From Alphaproteobacteria bacterium (GTDB lineage: Bacteria; Pseudomonadota; Alphaproteobacteria; Micropepsales; Micropepsaceae): 64,000 bases of DNA. Shown in pieces: positions 1-8,089 of the stretch (the first letter of the stretch is position 1; every line of letters starts with the position of its first letter). The notes below the pieces were generated by a model that was not told the origin of the DNA, did no database searches, and saw only the letters and a list, made by a program, of their open reading frames with translations. The stretch is from the NCBI GenBank assembly GCA_017308475.1, contig JAFKEU010000004.1:769226-833225 (forward strand), in the 5' to 3' direction. A program made the position numbers and the translations under genes.

Positions 1-148
1 GTCCGCCGCCCACCAGCGGCAGCCCGTCGATCCGCGCCGTCTGCCATATCAGGCCCGTCCCCAGCAGCAGCGCCAGCGCGCCCACCACCGGACTTGTTGT
101 TGAGCCGGCGATCTTTCCCGTCAGCCAGCTCCACAGCACCGCGATCAT
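1..148 (-). CDS. Partial small membrane protein of the phage lysis module (spanin-like)
   Basis: The gene starts at the ATG on 148 and runs off the left edge, so only about 49 residues are visible. The ATG overlaps the stop of the holin-like gene as ATGA, which implies translational coupling. The visible part has a short polar start (MIAVLWSWLTGK), then one hydrophobic segment (about residues 20-37, ending ALLLGTGLIW). A single N-terminal membrane anchor directly after a holin is the usual layout of an inner-membrane spanin (Rz-like), but the periplasmic coiled coil that would confirm it lies outside the window. Confidence 0.5.
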   Translation of the reverse strand, partial: MIAVLWSWLTGKIAGSTTSPVVGALALLLGTGLIWQTARIDGLPLVGGG

Positions 149-351
149 CGCCGCCGCTCCTGTTTCACCAGCCGTCCGCCGATCCCCAGCAGCAAAAGGC
201 TCAGCGACAGCGCCGTCACCAGCCTCTCCGGCAGATGCTGCTTCAGATCGTCGGGCAGCGCGGCCCACACCGCCTGGATCGCCGCCGTCGCCGCCATCGC
301 CTGCATCGAGATCCAGCGCCAGGCACTCTTCCATTCCTCGACCGGCGTCAT
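145..351 (-). CDS. Small holin-like membrane protein (DUF7940-like)
   Basis: This 68-residue protein begins with a Trp-rich amphipathic stretch (EEWKSAWRW), has a helix rich in Ala near residues 17-32, a short acidic loop (LPDDLK), a second hydrophobic helix (ALSLSLLLLGIGG) and a basic tail (KQERRR). That two-helix plan matches small holin-like proteins that follow tail-fibre genes in alphaproteobacterial prophages and GTA-like loci. Its start overlaps the stop of the tail-fibre gene by 4 bases and its stop overlaps the next ATG, so the three form one translational unit. The holin role is inferred from position and topology. Confidence 0.6.
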   Translation of the reverse strand: MTPVEEWKSAWRWISMQAMAATAAIQAVWAALPDDLKQHLPERLVTALSLSLLLLGIGGRLVKQERRR

Positions 352-1745
352 GACCGCGCCTCCAGCACGGCAATGCGCGCGGCAAGCGCCTCAACCAGCG
401 CGTAAAGATCCTTCACCCCCCACAGCGCCAGGTGTCCGAACGGCTCGGCCGAGGCGTGCCAGGCATCCGCCGCGTCCGCCGGCCGCGTCACGCCCATGTG
501 CCAGGGCATGTGCTCGTATGCCTGTTGTGCGATGACGCCGAATGCCTTTTCGCCCGTCGCCTTCCATGCAAAGTCGCCCACCCACAGCGCCCGGATCGCC
601 GCGCGATAGTCGGACTGCTCGGCCAGCACGGTCTTCAGCCGTCCATCCGATGTGGTGTTGTAGGTCGTACTGCTGCCGTTGGTCGTCACCGTACCGGCCA
701 GGCTGGAGCCATAGTAATAGGCCATCAGGTAACCGGATGTGCTGTCCACCCGGGCCTGCAGCGCAATATCCCCGGAACCCGAAGCCCAGCCGGAGACGCC
801 GATCCCGCCCTTGCCTTCAATGCGGGTGCCCGCGCTGTTCCAGGGTGATGTCACGCCGGCCAGCAGGTTGCCGCCCGCGGTAATGACGGGGCCTTGCACG
901 AGATCAGTGTAGTTGTAGCCGAGGGAAAACAGATCAGGGTTGGCCGTGCCGCTGCCCGGACCGAATACCCACGTCTTGCCGCCGGCGTGGGTATCGGTGC
1001 ACTTGATGGCGTCGCTGGCGGCGGCATCGGAATATATGTGCAGCCTGGCGGAAGGCGCGGCGCCGATGCCGACGTTGCCGGCAAATGTGGGGCTGTCCAT
1101 GTTGATCATGCGCCCATCGGCGCGGCCATAGAAGGCGCAGCGCCAGTTGCCGCCGGCGTCCGACCGGAAGCAGGCCATGTCGCCCGCCGCGGTGATTATG
1201 TCGCTTCCGCCCGGCAGCACCAGGCTGGCGGCATCGTGGGTCAGCGTCAGCATATCGGCAAAGCGCACCAGCCGCAGCGCATTGGCACCCGTACCAAGGC
1301 TGGTGATGGCGGTCGTACCGGTGACCTCAACGCACAGCGCGCCCGCCGCGAAAAGGTCGCAGGTCGCGGCGGACGCGACGCTCACCTCCGGCCCGGCCAT
1401 CAGCGCGCCCAGGCCCGTCCACTGTCCGCTGCGATAGACCAGCGGACTGTCGCTGGTGGAAAGATGCGCGATCAGCCCGTCGAACGGCGTGAAGATGCGC
1501 CAGCCGCCATCGATGCGATAGGCGATCTTGTAGGCATTGCCCGCCCACGCGCCGGTAGGCGCCCCGCCGGTGACATAGGTATCGCCATCGGCGGGCGTGG
1601 CGGGCGGATCGTTGACCAATAGCCCCTTCAGGAAAACGCCGCCCAGCGCGTCGATCTGGATCAGCGCCTCGTTGATCTGGGCGCTGTCCATTTCCTGCAT
1701 CTGCGCCAATTCGGGCAGGCCCATGCGCGGGGTGCTAGCTGACAT
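348..1745 (-). CDS. Tail fibre/spike: DUF2793 N-terminus and S74 intramolecular chaperone C-terminus
   Basis: 465 residues. Residues about 20-130 match the DUF2793 domain found beside GTA/prophage baseplate genes (LLVNDPPATPADGDTY, GAWAGNAYKIAYR). The middle is low-complexity beta-rich sequence rich in Gly, Ser and Thr. Residues about 365-465 form a peptidase S74-type chaperone: the TTSDGRLKTV motif carries the Ser/Lys pair used for self-cleavage, followed by the FGVIAQQAYE segment and a C-terminal helix (LYALVEALAARIAVLEA) typical of the trimeric chaperone. In the family this domain trimerises the fibre and then cuts itself off. The start overlaps the hub-fusion gene by 11 bases. The likely role is receptor binding at the tail tip. 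Confidence 0.75.
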   Translation of the reverse strand: MSASTPRMGLPELAQMQEMDSAQINEALIQIDALGGVFLKGLLVNDPPATPADGDTYVTGGAPTGAWAGNAYKIAYRIDGGWRIFTPFDGLIAHLSTSDSPLVYRSGQWTGLGALMAGPEVSVASAATCDLFAAGALCVEVTGTTAITSLGTGANALRLVRFADMLTLTHDAASLVLPGGSDIITAAGDMACFRSDAGGNWRCAFYGRADGRMINMDSPTFAGNVGIGAAPSARLHIYSDAAASDAIKCTDTHAGGKTWVFGPGSGTANPDLFSLGYNYTDLVQGPVITAGGNLLAGVTSPWNSAGTRIEGKGGIGVSGWASGSGDIALQARVDSTSGYLMAYYYGSSLAGTVTTNGSSTTYNTTSDGRLKTVLAEQSDYRAAIRALWVGDFAWKATGEKAFGVIAQQAYEHMPWHMGVTRPADAADAWHASAEPFGHLALWGVKDLYALVEALAARIAVLEARS

Positions 1746-3753
1746 AAAGTGCTTCCTTTGCTTGACGCCCCCGCCCGATGAGTGACGAAAGCTGGTAGAC
1801 GCGAATGATCAGCGGATTGGGCAGGCCGCCGGGAAAATCCGCCGCCTGCTGCGCGGCGGTATAGACATAGGCGTGCTCGCCAAGGCCGGAGGCAGTGCGC
1901 ACCACCGTCTCACCGGCACATATCTCCAGGTCATAGGCTTGACGCGCCTCGCTCATCGGCGTTTCCGGCAGGGCGATGGCGGCGGCCGATGGCGCGCGGT
2001 CGCGCCGCCGCCACGACAGGTTGAGGTCGCCGCCGTCCCACGCAAAAGCCAGATGGCAGGGCGCCAGCGGGATCAGCGCGGTGCCCTCGAACGTCCTTGC
2101 CGCGCCCTGCCAGGAGACATCGGAAATGGGCCGCGATACCGGACCCCACAGATAGTTGAAAGGCTGGCGCGCCTGGCCGGTCGAAAGGCCCAATTGCACC
2201 AGGCTTTCATCCAGCACCACCACCCGCGCGCCCGCCGGTACGGGCGACCGCATCTGCCCTTCGCTGCCGCGCCGCCCGCGCAAGAGGTTGGTCAGCGTGT
2301 ATTCGCCGGGCCCGGTGAGCGCGGCGTCGGCATACTGCACCACCTCCCAGCCGCCATCCGGGTTCTGCACCGCCAGCGCATTGGCGCCGCCATAGACCGC
2401 CACACTGCCGGCCGACGACAATGCGCCATTCACCAGCCGCAGCTTCAGGCTGTTCACCCGGTCCCAGTGCCAGCGCGGCCCGCTGTAGAAATCTTCCACC
2501 GTCACGCCGAAACTGCATGGCGTCGTCAGGGTGACGTCGCGCACGTAGCCGGATGTCGTCGCGCTCCTCAACACCGCGACATCGCCCGGCCAGGGATCGG
2601 CATAGGCACCGACAAAGGGCGCGGCGATATTCTGATCGTCCCGCAGCCAGGGCAGCTCCAGGAAGATCAGCAGCGCGCGGCCAGGTTGCGACGGGGTCTG
2701 CCCCAACGCCGGCGCCCGCACCGGCCCGGCGTAGCGGTCATAAATGGACGGATCGGTGGCGATCGCCTGAACGGCGCGCGCGGTCCCGTCATCGATGCCG
2801 GTCAGGCGCAGGCGATGGGCGCGCCCGCCTGCCGTCAGCGCCACTTCATCGCCGGCATCCAGTGCCAGCGCCGAGGGCGGCAGCGAGAACTGCGCGCTCT
2901 CGCGCATCACCCATGCGTCCTGCAGCAGCCGCGCGCCGATGCCGCCAGCCTCCTCCTGGTCCATCACCAGCGGCAGGCTGGAGGTGGCGACGCGATTGGA
3001 CGTGCCCGCAAGCCGCCGCGATTCCACGCTGGCCTGGGCATAGTCCCGGCCGCCGTCGATATAGGCGATGCGCGAGGCCTGGGGCAGGTCGCTTTCCTGC
3101 GCCCGCACCAGCGAAATGGCGGCGCCATTGTCAGGCAGCACCAGGCCATCGGCGTCATAAGCCGTGGGCACCGCACGCCCGCGCATGGCAAAGACGATTT
3201 TGCCCTCCCGCTCCACCGCGTCAAAGAAGAAGGCCGTGGCGACCGTGCCCGCGCTCGCGCTCACCGCGATGCCACAGCGGCCGTCGCCCAGGTCGGCATC
3301 GCACAGATGGCCGAACACCCGCCCGACAGGCTGGTTCAGCGCCTGTGTCAATCCGCGAATCTCCGCCTGGAAGGCGCCGTCATTGCGCGTCACCTCGCCG
3401 ATGGTCCCGGCGCGCATCAGGACGCGCTGATCCACGGCGGCCCAGTTCACCCGCCAGATCTGGATCGCGGCATTGTCGTAAAGCCCCGCCGCCAGCTCGT
3501 CTTCGTTCAGCGTCGCCGACGACAGCGCCCCCGCCAGCGTCAGGTTATCGACCGCCAGCCCCAGGCCGGATTCGACCTGGCTGGCGGTAAAGCCGCTGAC
3601 CGCGTCGTATGTCACGCCATCGAATGAAAGACTGCGGTCATGGTCGGTGAAGCCCTGCACCACATTGTCTCGACGGGTCAGCTTCCAGCACCAGCACAGG
3701 GTGGTGGCGCCGCCGTCAAGATGCGCCTGAAGGCCGGAGGGTAACGTTTTCAT
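1735..3753 (-). CDS. Baseplate fusion: GTA gp13 (DUF2163) N-terminus joined to the gp15 C-terminus
   Basis: 672 residues. Residues 1 to about 160 are the DUF2163 hub protein of GTAs (GFTDHDRSLSFDG, GLTQALNQPVGRVF, LGDGRC). From about residue 175 the sequence instead resembles the C-terminal half of the large GTA gp15 baseplate protein (RAQESDLPQASR, FSLPPSALALDAGDEVAL, LLIFLELPWL, GGWEVVQYA, LRGRRGSEG). The gp13 C-terminus, the gp14 peptidase and the N-terminal and TIM-barrel part of gp15 are absent. The reading frame is continuous across the junction (about positions 3220-3275). Either an in-frame deletion produced a shortened baseplate or this is a relic. The family assignments come from memory of the RcGTA proteins. 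ATG start at 3753. Confidence 0.75.
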   Translation of the reverse strand: MKTLPSGLQAHLDGGATTLCWCWKLTRRDNVVQGFTDHDRSLSFDGVTYDAVSGFTASQVESGLGLAVDNLTLAGALSSATLNEDELAAGLYDNAAIQIWRVNWAAVDQRVLMRAGTIGEVTRNDGAFQAEIRGLTQALNQPVGRVFGHLCDADLGDGRCGIAVSASAGTVATAFFFDAVEREGKIVFAMRGRAVPTAYDADGLVLPDNGAAISLVRAQESDLPQASRIAYIDGGRDYAQASVESRRLAGTSNRVATSSLPLVMDQEEAGGIGARLLQDAWVMRESAQFSLPPSALALDAGDEVALTAGGRAHRLRLTGIDDGTARAVQAIATDPSIYDRYAGPVRAPALGQTPSQPGRALLIFLELPWLRDDQNIAAPFVGAYADPWPGDVAVLRSATTSGYVRDVTLTTPCSFGVTVEDFYSGPRWHWDRVNSLKLRLVNGALSSAGSVAVYGGANALAVQNPDGGWEVVQYADAALTGPGEYTLTNLLRGRRGSEGQMRSPVPAGARVVVLDESLVQLGLSTGQARQPFNYLWGPVSRPISDVSWQGAARTFEGTALIPLAPCHLAFAWDGGDLNLSWRRRDRAPSAAAIALPETPMSEARQAYDLEICAGETVVRTASGLGEHAYVYTAAQQAADFPGGLPNPLIIRVYQLSSLIGRGRQAKEALYVS

Positions 3754-3760
3754 TCTCTGT

Positions 3761-3784
3761 CATTCCCGCGCAAGCGGGAATCCA
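3761..3784. repeat. REP-like palindrome in the gp12/gp13 gap
   Basis: Short hairpin with stem TTCCCGC/GCGGGAA and loop GCAA, flanked by CA and TCCA. It matches the widespread repetitive palindrome of alphaproteobacterial intergenic regions and fills most of the 47 bp gap between the distal tail gene and the hub fusion. Confidence 0.8.
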
Positions 3785-3800
3785 TCTTGAAGGCAAAAGG

Positions 3801-4427
3801 TCAGAGTAGGATTTCCACCAGCGGAATCGACGGAATCTCCCCCGCCGCGAAACTGGCCAGGTTGATCGACAGAACGTCCGTGTCGAAGCGCACCGGGCAG
3901 TCAAAGGCGAAGCCCGCCGCGACCGCCGCACCATCGGCAGGCGCGGTATCGAAAGCGACAATCCCGGTGGCGGCATCGCACGACCAGCCGCCGATGGCTT
4001 CGACGCCATTCACGGCCACGCGCACCGTGCCGGCCACCGGCTTTTGAACTGTCCGCGTCCACGACCCCACACCCGAGGCATAAGTCTTGGTCAATTGAAA
4101 CTGCGTGGCGCTGCCGTCGCCGGTGCCGATGGCCTGGTCGGTGGGCGCGACGGAGGCGCCCGGCGCGCAGCTTTTCCAGTCGCTGAAATCCTTGAAGCGG
4201 AAGCCGTACAGCCGCCCCATCCGCGCCTCGAAGAAGCCGATCACGGCATGGATGTCGTCCAGCGTCCGCATCCCCGAGCCGACATCGAACTGGCGGCGCG
4301 AACCCGCCCATGTGGCATTGCGCTCCTCATGGCCCGAGCCAAGTGCGACAATCTCGGTTCGCCGCGCCGGCCCGCCGGTGGAATGAAAGGCGATGGACAG
4401 CGGAAAGCTGATTTCGTGGAAGTTCAT
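3801..4427 (-). CDS. GTA distal tail protein gp12 (DUF2460/TIGR02217 family)
   Basis: 208 residues, about the normal length for the family. It carries typical DUF2460 segments: FHEISFPLSIAF at the start, GGPARRTEIVALGSGHEERNA, a FFEARMGRLYGFRFKD motif, and the TDVLSINLA segment near the end. In RcGTA this protein forms the ring joining the tail tube to the baseplate. The ATG at 4427 opens the conserved N-terminus. The gene is separated from both neighbours by palindromic repeats, which is unusual for normally close-packed tail genes. Confidence 0.88.
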   Translation of the reverse strand: MNFHEISFPLSIAFHSTGGPARRTEIVALGSGHEERNATWAGSRRQFDVGSGMRTLDDIHAVIGFFEARMGRLYGFRFKDFSDWKSCAPGASVAPTDQAIGTGDGSATQFQLTKTYASGVGSWTRTVQKPVAGTVRVAVNGVEAIGGWSCDAATGIVAFDTAPADGAAVAAGFAFDCPVRFDTDVLSINLASFAAGEIPSIPLVEILL

Positions 4428-4438
4428 GCCTTAGACCT

Positions 4439-4486
4439 CGTCATGGCCGGGCAGCAAGCGAAGCGCAGCGCGACCCGGCCACCCAA
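4439..4486. repeat. REP-like palindrome, long-loop variant (family A related)
   Basis: Stem TCATGGCCGGG / CCCGGCCA around a 22-base loop, with CCCA after the second arm. The outer ends (GTCATGG...GGCCACCCA) match the family A palindromes at 8651, 15682 and 16023, but the inner stem differs. It lies in the 70 bp gap between the tape measure and gp12 genes. Confidence 0.7.
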
Positions 4487-4497
4487 CTTCGGTGCCG

Positions 4498-5025
4498 CTA
4501 CAGATTCCTGTTTCCCTGCGCCACCGCCCGCGCCAGCATCGCCGCCACCTGCGACTTCGATTGCAGAAAGCTCTGCGCGTCCGGCGTGGTGATGTTCACC
4601 GTCACATTGGTTGGCCGCAGCGCTGCATTGGGCGTGATGGCGCCGTCACTGGACGGGGTGAACAACTCAGGCCCCTTCTCCCCCACCAGATAGGTCTGGC
4701 CGGCCGCCACCGGCCCGCCCGCGGCGCGCGCGCCCGCCACCGGCAGGATCGACCCCGCCACCGATGCCACCAGGCTTTCCACCGGCTTGACGATGAACTG
4801 GCTCACTGCGATGCGGTCGAAATCGGCCAGCACCGAGGCGGTCAGTTGCGAGATCGACTGGCGCCCCGAAACCGCCGCCCGCGCGATGGAATTGGCAACG
4901 GCGTTGAAGCTGCGGTCCACCGCCCGCTCGATGCTGCCGGTCGCGCTCACGATCGGCCCGGCGACGAAATCGTTCAGTGCCTGGCCTGCCGCGGCAAGCG
5001 ACATGTTCACCGGATCATTCACCAT
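4498..5025 (-). CDS. GTA tail tape measure protein gp11
   Basis: 175 residues, compact like the short tape measure proteins of GTAs. Features are an Ala/Ser-rich helical N-terminal half, then ARAAGGPVAAGQTYLVGEKGPE, the hallmark glycine-rich segment of these proteins, followed by GAITPNAALRP and a VTVNITTPDAQSF strand. It would set tail length inside the tube. The start overlaps the upstream small gene by 11 bases. Confidence 0.8.
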   Translation of the reverse strand: MVNDPVNMSLAAAGQALNDFVAGPIVSATGSIERAVDRSFNAVANSIARAAVSGRQSISQLTASVLADFDRIAVSQFIVKPVESLVASVAGSILPVAGARAAGGPVAAGQTYLVGEKGPELFTPSSDGAITPNAALRPTNVTVNITTPDAQSFLQSKSQVAAMLARAVAQGNRNL

Positions 5026-5179
5026 CGGGATAAGCCTTCATCAATGCATCCAGATCGCCGCGCGTCATCGGGGGTGCCGCGCGGCCGAAATGGCCTTCGA
5101 CCAGCGCGCGCCATTCGCACAGTGACAGTGCCCAGAAATCGCGCGGCCTCAGCCTCAGCCGCCCCAGCCCCAGCACCAT
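5015..5179 (-). CDS. Small GTA tail-assembly protein (rcc01693 family)
   Basis: 54 residues from the ATG at 5179. The core LRLRPRDFWALSLCEWRALVEGH and the end TRGDLDALMKAYPDGE match the small protein between gp10 and gp11 in GTA clusters, thought to act as a tail assembly chaperone. The stop of gp10 and this start overlap as TGATG, indicating coupled translation; a TTG at 5182 is an alternative. A longer open frame upstream is just the overlap with gp10. Confidence 0.75.
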   Translation of the reverse strand: MVLGLGRLRLRPRDFWALSLCEWRALVEGHFGRAAPPMTRGDLDALMKAYPDGE

Positions 5180-5514
5180 CAACTCTGTCCAGGAAAAGGG
5201 CTGGCGTTCTCTTTCGCCTCCCCTTGAAGCCCCGCTGCCTCGAACGCGCCTGTCACGCCGCGCACCAGCGCGCCCAGGTCGCAGGGCAGGCGCAGCACTT
5301 CGGCCGGGCACATGTCATGACCGCCGCCGCGCAGCAGCGCCGCCGCCACGATGGCCAGGTCCGCCGCGCGCGTATGCGCCAGCCGCGCGCCCACCTGGGA
5401 CAGGTCGTCCAGCCCCAGCCCGTCCTCGATCTCGGCCAGCGCCCCCAGCGTCAGCAGCAGGCGATATTGCCGGCCGCCCGCTTCCAGCGCCGCTTCTCCT
5501 CTTGCCCTGTTCAT
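5179..5514 (-). CDS. GTA gp10-family tail protein (tail chaperone/adaptor)
   Basis: 111 residues. It begins MNRARGEAALEAGGRQYRLLLTLGALAEIEDGLGLDDL, the typical GTA gp10 pattern (a substrate-like strand, then LTLGAL and a Leu/Asp helix), and ends with a low-complexity tail. The start at 5514 is favoured because GGAGG lies 7 bases upstream; an in-frame ATG at 5520 sits too close to that site. It follows the major tail gene and is coupled to the next gene. Confidence 0.78.
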   Translation of the reverse strand: MNRARGEAALEAGGRQYRLLLTLGALAEIEDGLGLDDLSQVGARLAHTRAADLAIVAAALLRGGGHDMCPAEVLRLPCDLGALVRGVTGAFEAAGLQGEAKENASPFPGQS

Positions 5515-5528
5515 GGTCATGCCTCCAA

Positions 5529-5945
5529 TCACGACGCAGGCGTGAAGACCAGCGCGCCGGCGGACGCCAGCGACAGCGAGACCTTCACTTCCCCGTCATG
5601 GGGTCCGTCATACTGCAGCTGGGTGATGCGGAACGGCCCCTGCACCGTGCCGAAATCCGGGATCACGATCTGGTAATTGACCGTGGTGCCGTCGAAAAAG
5701 GTTTGGCGCAGCGATGCATCCGACGCGGCGTCCTTGAACACGCCGCTGCCCGACAGGCTGGCGGATTTGATCCCGCCTTCCAGCAGCTCGCGCCACATGC
5801 CGGTGGAATCGGCATTGGTAACGTCGACCGCCTGGGCATTGAACGCCAGCGAACTGGCACGAAGCCCCGCCACGCTGGTGAAAGTCTCCGGCGATCCGCC
5901 GTCACCGATCTTGATCAAAAGGTCCCTGCCGCGCTGGGCCGTCAT
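5529..5945 (-). CDS. GTA major tail tube protein gp9 (TP901-1 family)
   Basis: 138 residues, standard for the family. It starts MTAQRGRDLLIKIGDG and contains the SPETFTSVAGLRA and AVDVTNADSTGMWRELLEGG segments characteristic of TP901-1-type major tail proteins, plus the GVFKDAASDASLRQTF and YDGPHDGEVKVSLSLASAG end. AGGAG lies upstream of the ATG. Only 25 bp separate it from the connector gene, so the gp7 and gp8 genes normally found between them are missing. Confidence 0.9.
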   Translation of the reverse strand: MTAQRGRDLLIKIGDGGSPETFTSVAGLRASSLAFNAQAVDVTNADSTGMWRELLEGGIKSASLSGSGVFKDAASDASLRQTFFDGTTVNYQIVIPDFGTVQGPFRITQLQYDGPHDGEVKVSLSLASAGALVFTPAS

Positions 5946-5970
5946 GTCATTGCACTCCTGTTTGGATGGG

Positions 5971-6516
5971 TCACAGCCTGGTCACGCGGTAGGGCGCCAG
6001 CAGCGCCAGCGCGCCGTCGGGCACGGGCGCCGCATCGCCGCCGCGATGCTCGTAAAGCCAGGCGATGGTCTGAAGGATCGCGCTCTTGATGGGCGCGGGC
6101 ACGTCCGCCCCGACACCATAACCGGCGGTGAAGGCGATGGAGCAGGCATTGACCGCGCGCAGGCCGGGATGCGGCGAAGCGAATATCAGCCGCCCGCCAG
6201 GCGCATCGACCTGGTAACCGGACGCGTCCAGCACCGCGGCCGTATCGCCGGCGGCATACAACGTTACCGCGTCCACGCTGACCAGCGGCGGCAGTGGCAG
6301 CGCGATGCAGCCATCACCAATGCCGTCCAGCCACAGCATCCAGCCCTGCGCGGCAAAGGCCCGCCCGCAGTGCCACTCGCAGCGCACCCTGGCGGCGGCG
6401 ATCAGCGACGTTATCAGGTCGTCTTCGTCGGTACCGCTTTCCACGCGCAGCCAGGCCTTGGCCTCGGCCAGGCTCACAGGCTCCTGCGTGGGCGGCGACG
6501 TCAATTGCAGGGACAT
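5971..6516 (-). CDS. Head-tail connector/adaptor (GTA gp6)
   Basis: 181 residues. The N-terminus (EPVSLAEAKAWLRVESGTDEDDLITSLIAAARVRCEWHCGR) is the standard opening of phage gp6-like head-tail connectors of the phiE125 gp8 type, and the C-terminus has a PAPIKSAILQTIAWLYEHRG helix. It forms the ring attached to the portal. It is separated from the capsid gene by an unusual 312 bp gap filled with two palindromic repeats. Confidence 0.85.
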   Translation of the reverse strand: MSLQLTSPPTQEPVSLAEAKAWLRVESGTDEDDLITSLIAAARVRCEWHCGRAFAAQGWMLWLDGIGDGCIALPLPPLVSVDAVTLYAAGDTAAVLDASGYQVDAPGGRLIFASPHPGLRAVNACSIAFTAGYGVGADVPAPIKSAILQTIAWLYEHRGGDAAPVPDGALALLAPYRVTRL

Positions 6517-6535
6517 GGGTCATTTCCAAGGCCAG

Positions 6536-6626
6536 CCTCCCCTTCGCGCGCAAGGCGCGCCGGAAGGGGAGGTGTCGGCAACGCTGTGTCGGCGGAGCCG
6601 ACCGAGTTGCCGATGGAGGGGTTCAA
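6536..6626. repeat. Bipartite palindromic repeat, family B copy 1
   Basis: Two adjacent hairpins. The first has arms CCTCCCCTTC / GGAAGGGGAGG around a small inner palindrome. The second has arms GTCGGCAAC / GTTGCCGA. It ends in GATGGAGGGGTTCAA. The same plan with different inner stems occurs at 46301-46393 and, more loosely, at 6728-6810. Together with copy 2 it fills the gap between the capsid and connector genes. Confidence 0.8.
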
Positions 6627-6727
6627 AGAAAAAGCTCCCGTGACGGGGGAGAACGCCACGGGAGCCAGACCGCCGAAGCGGCCGCACGGCGCAAGCGCCG
6701 TAACTGTTGAAGCAAGCGCAGCCCCGA

Positions 6728-6810
6728 CCTCCCCCAGCGCGCGCGTCAGCGCGCTCGCACTGGGGGAGGTGGCCGTAGCAGCGCCTGCGCTGCGAAGGCC
6801 GGAGGGGTAA
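6728..6810. repeat. Bipartite palindromic repeat, family B copy 2
   Basis: First hairpin CCTCCCCCAG / CTGGGGGAGG with an inner GCGCGC palindrome, second hairpin GGCC...AGCAGCGC / GCGCTGC...GGCC, then GGAGGGGTAAC. It has the same layout as copy 1, but the stem sequences differ in a compensating way. Confidence 0.7.
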
Positions 6811-6828
6811 CCAGAAGTTGTCTGCGTC

Positions 6829-8067
6829 TTAGGACGCAGAGAACTTCATCAGCTTGATCGCCTCGAAATTCTGCACGCCGCCGCCGACGCGCTTGGTGGT
6901 GTAGAACAGCACGTAAGGCTTGGCGCTGTAGGGATCGCGCAGCACGCGGATGCCCACCCGGTCCACCACCAGATAGCCGCGGGCGAAATCGCCGAAGGCG
7001 ATGGCATAGGCGTTCGAGGCGATGTCGGGCATGTCTTCGGCTTCCGTCACCGGATAGCCGAAGATGGTGGCGGGCTGACCCGCCGCCGCGCCCGGCTGCC
7101 AGATGTAATTCCCGCTCGAGTCCTTGAACTTCCTGACCGCGCTTTCGGTCTTGCGGTTCATCACCCAGCGGCCGTTGGCGCGATAGGCCTGCTTGGGCGC
7201 ATAGGCCAGGGTCAGCAGCGCATCGGCCGGGTCCGACGCCGCGAAAGCGCCGTCCGCGCCGCTGGCCACATAGCCGATATTGCCCCAGCTCCAGCCGGCA
7301 TCCGCGACATTGGTATAGGCCAGGAACCCCTTGGGCTTGGCCGAACCGTCGCCGCTGACGAACGCTGCGCCTTCCTGTTCGGCGAAGACGATCTGCACCT
7401 CGTCGGCCAGCCACTGTTCGATATCCACCTGGGAATCGTCAAGCAGCGCCTGGGTCGCGGCGGGCATGGCGTAAAGCTCCATCGCCGGAAAATCCAGCGC
7501 CGCCAGCGTGGGCGTGCCGGTCTGGCTGATGGTGCCGGTCTCGCCCACCCAGCCGCTGGCCGCGCCGGCGGTGGTGATGGGCTTCCTGTATGTCGCCCCG
7601 CCGATGGCGCGCACGGATGCGATGGCGCGGATGGGCGAGGCCTGGCTCAGCACCCGGTCAATGGTGCGCTCGATCTCCAGCGGCACGGTATAGCCGCCAT
7701 CGGGGTTGGAGCCTTCGCTCATCGCCTTGACTTCGATGTCCGGGCCGTCGCCCTTGCGCACATAGCGGTCGAAGGCCGCCTTGCGCTCGGCATTCGCCGG
7801 ATCGAACCCCTTGCGCTCGCCGCCAAGCTGCGGGCGGTACGCCGCCAGCATCAGCGCATCGACCTTCTGCTTCTGCTCGCTCAGGGCGGCATCGATGCGC
7901 GCCACCTTGTCTTCATGCAGGACATCGGCGCCGCGCCGTTCCAGGCCCTTCAGCCGCTCCTCATTGGCGTCCTTGAACGCGGCGAAGCCGGCCAGGAATT
8001 CTTCGAAGGCCTGCTTGATCTCATAGCTGCTCTGGCCGTGTTCGACGGCCTTGGTTTCCAGTTCCAT
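6829..8067 (-). CDS. HK97-type major capsid protein (GTA gp5)
   Basis: 412 residues. An N-terminal coiled-coil scaffold region (about 1-110, ending before the protease site) is followed by the HK97 fold: EGSNPDGGYTVPLEIERTI at the maturation boundary, then WVGETGTISQTGTPTLAALDFPAMELYAMPAATQALLDDS, all highly characteristic. The C-terminal P-domain includes IFGYPVTEAEDMP and the AIAFGDFARGYLVVDR end. It would be cleaved by the adjacent prohead protease during head maturation. Confidence 0.95.
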   Translation of the reverse strand: MELETKAVEHGQSSYEIKQAFEEFLAGFAAFKDANEERLKGLERRGADVLHEDKVARIDAALSEQKQKVDALMLAAYRPQLGGERKGFDPANAERKAAFDRYVRKGDGPDIEVKAMSEGSNPDGGYTVPLEIERTIDRVLSQASPIRAIASVRAIGGATYRKPITTAGAASGWVGETGTISQTGTPTLAALDFPAMELYAMPAATQALLDDSQVDIEQWLADEVQIVFAEQEGAAFVSGDGSAKPKGFLAYTNVADAGWSWGNIGYVASGADGAFAASDPADALLTLAYAPKQAYRANGRWVMNRKTESAVRKFKDSSGNYIWQPGAAAGQPATIFGYPVTEAEDMPDIASNAYAIAFGDFARGYLVVDRVGIRVLRDPYSAKPYVLFYTTKRVGGGVQNFEAIKLMKFSAS

Positions 8068-8089
8068 GCTTTCTCCTTGTGCGCCGGCC

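Noticed and set aside
1873..3627. 584-codon open frame opposite the baseplate fusion
   Set aside because: Composition of a shadow frame; the minus-strand product has clear family motifs.
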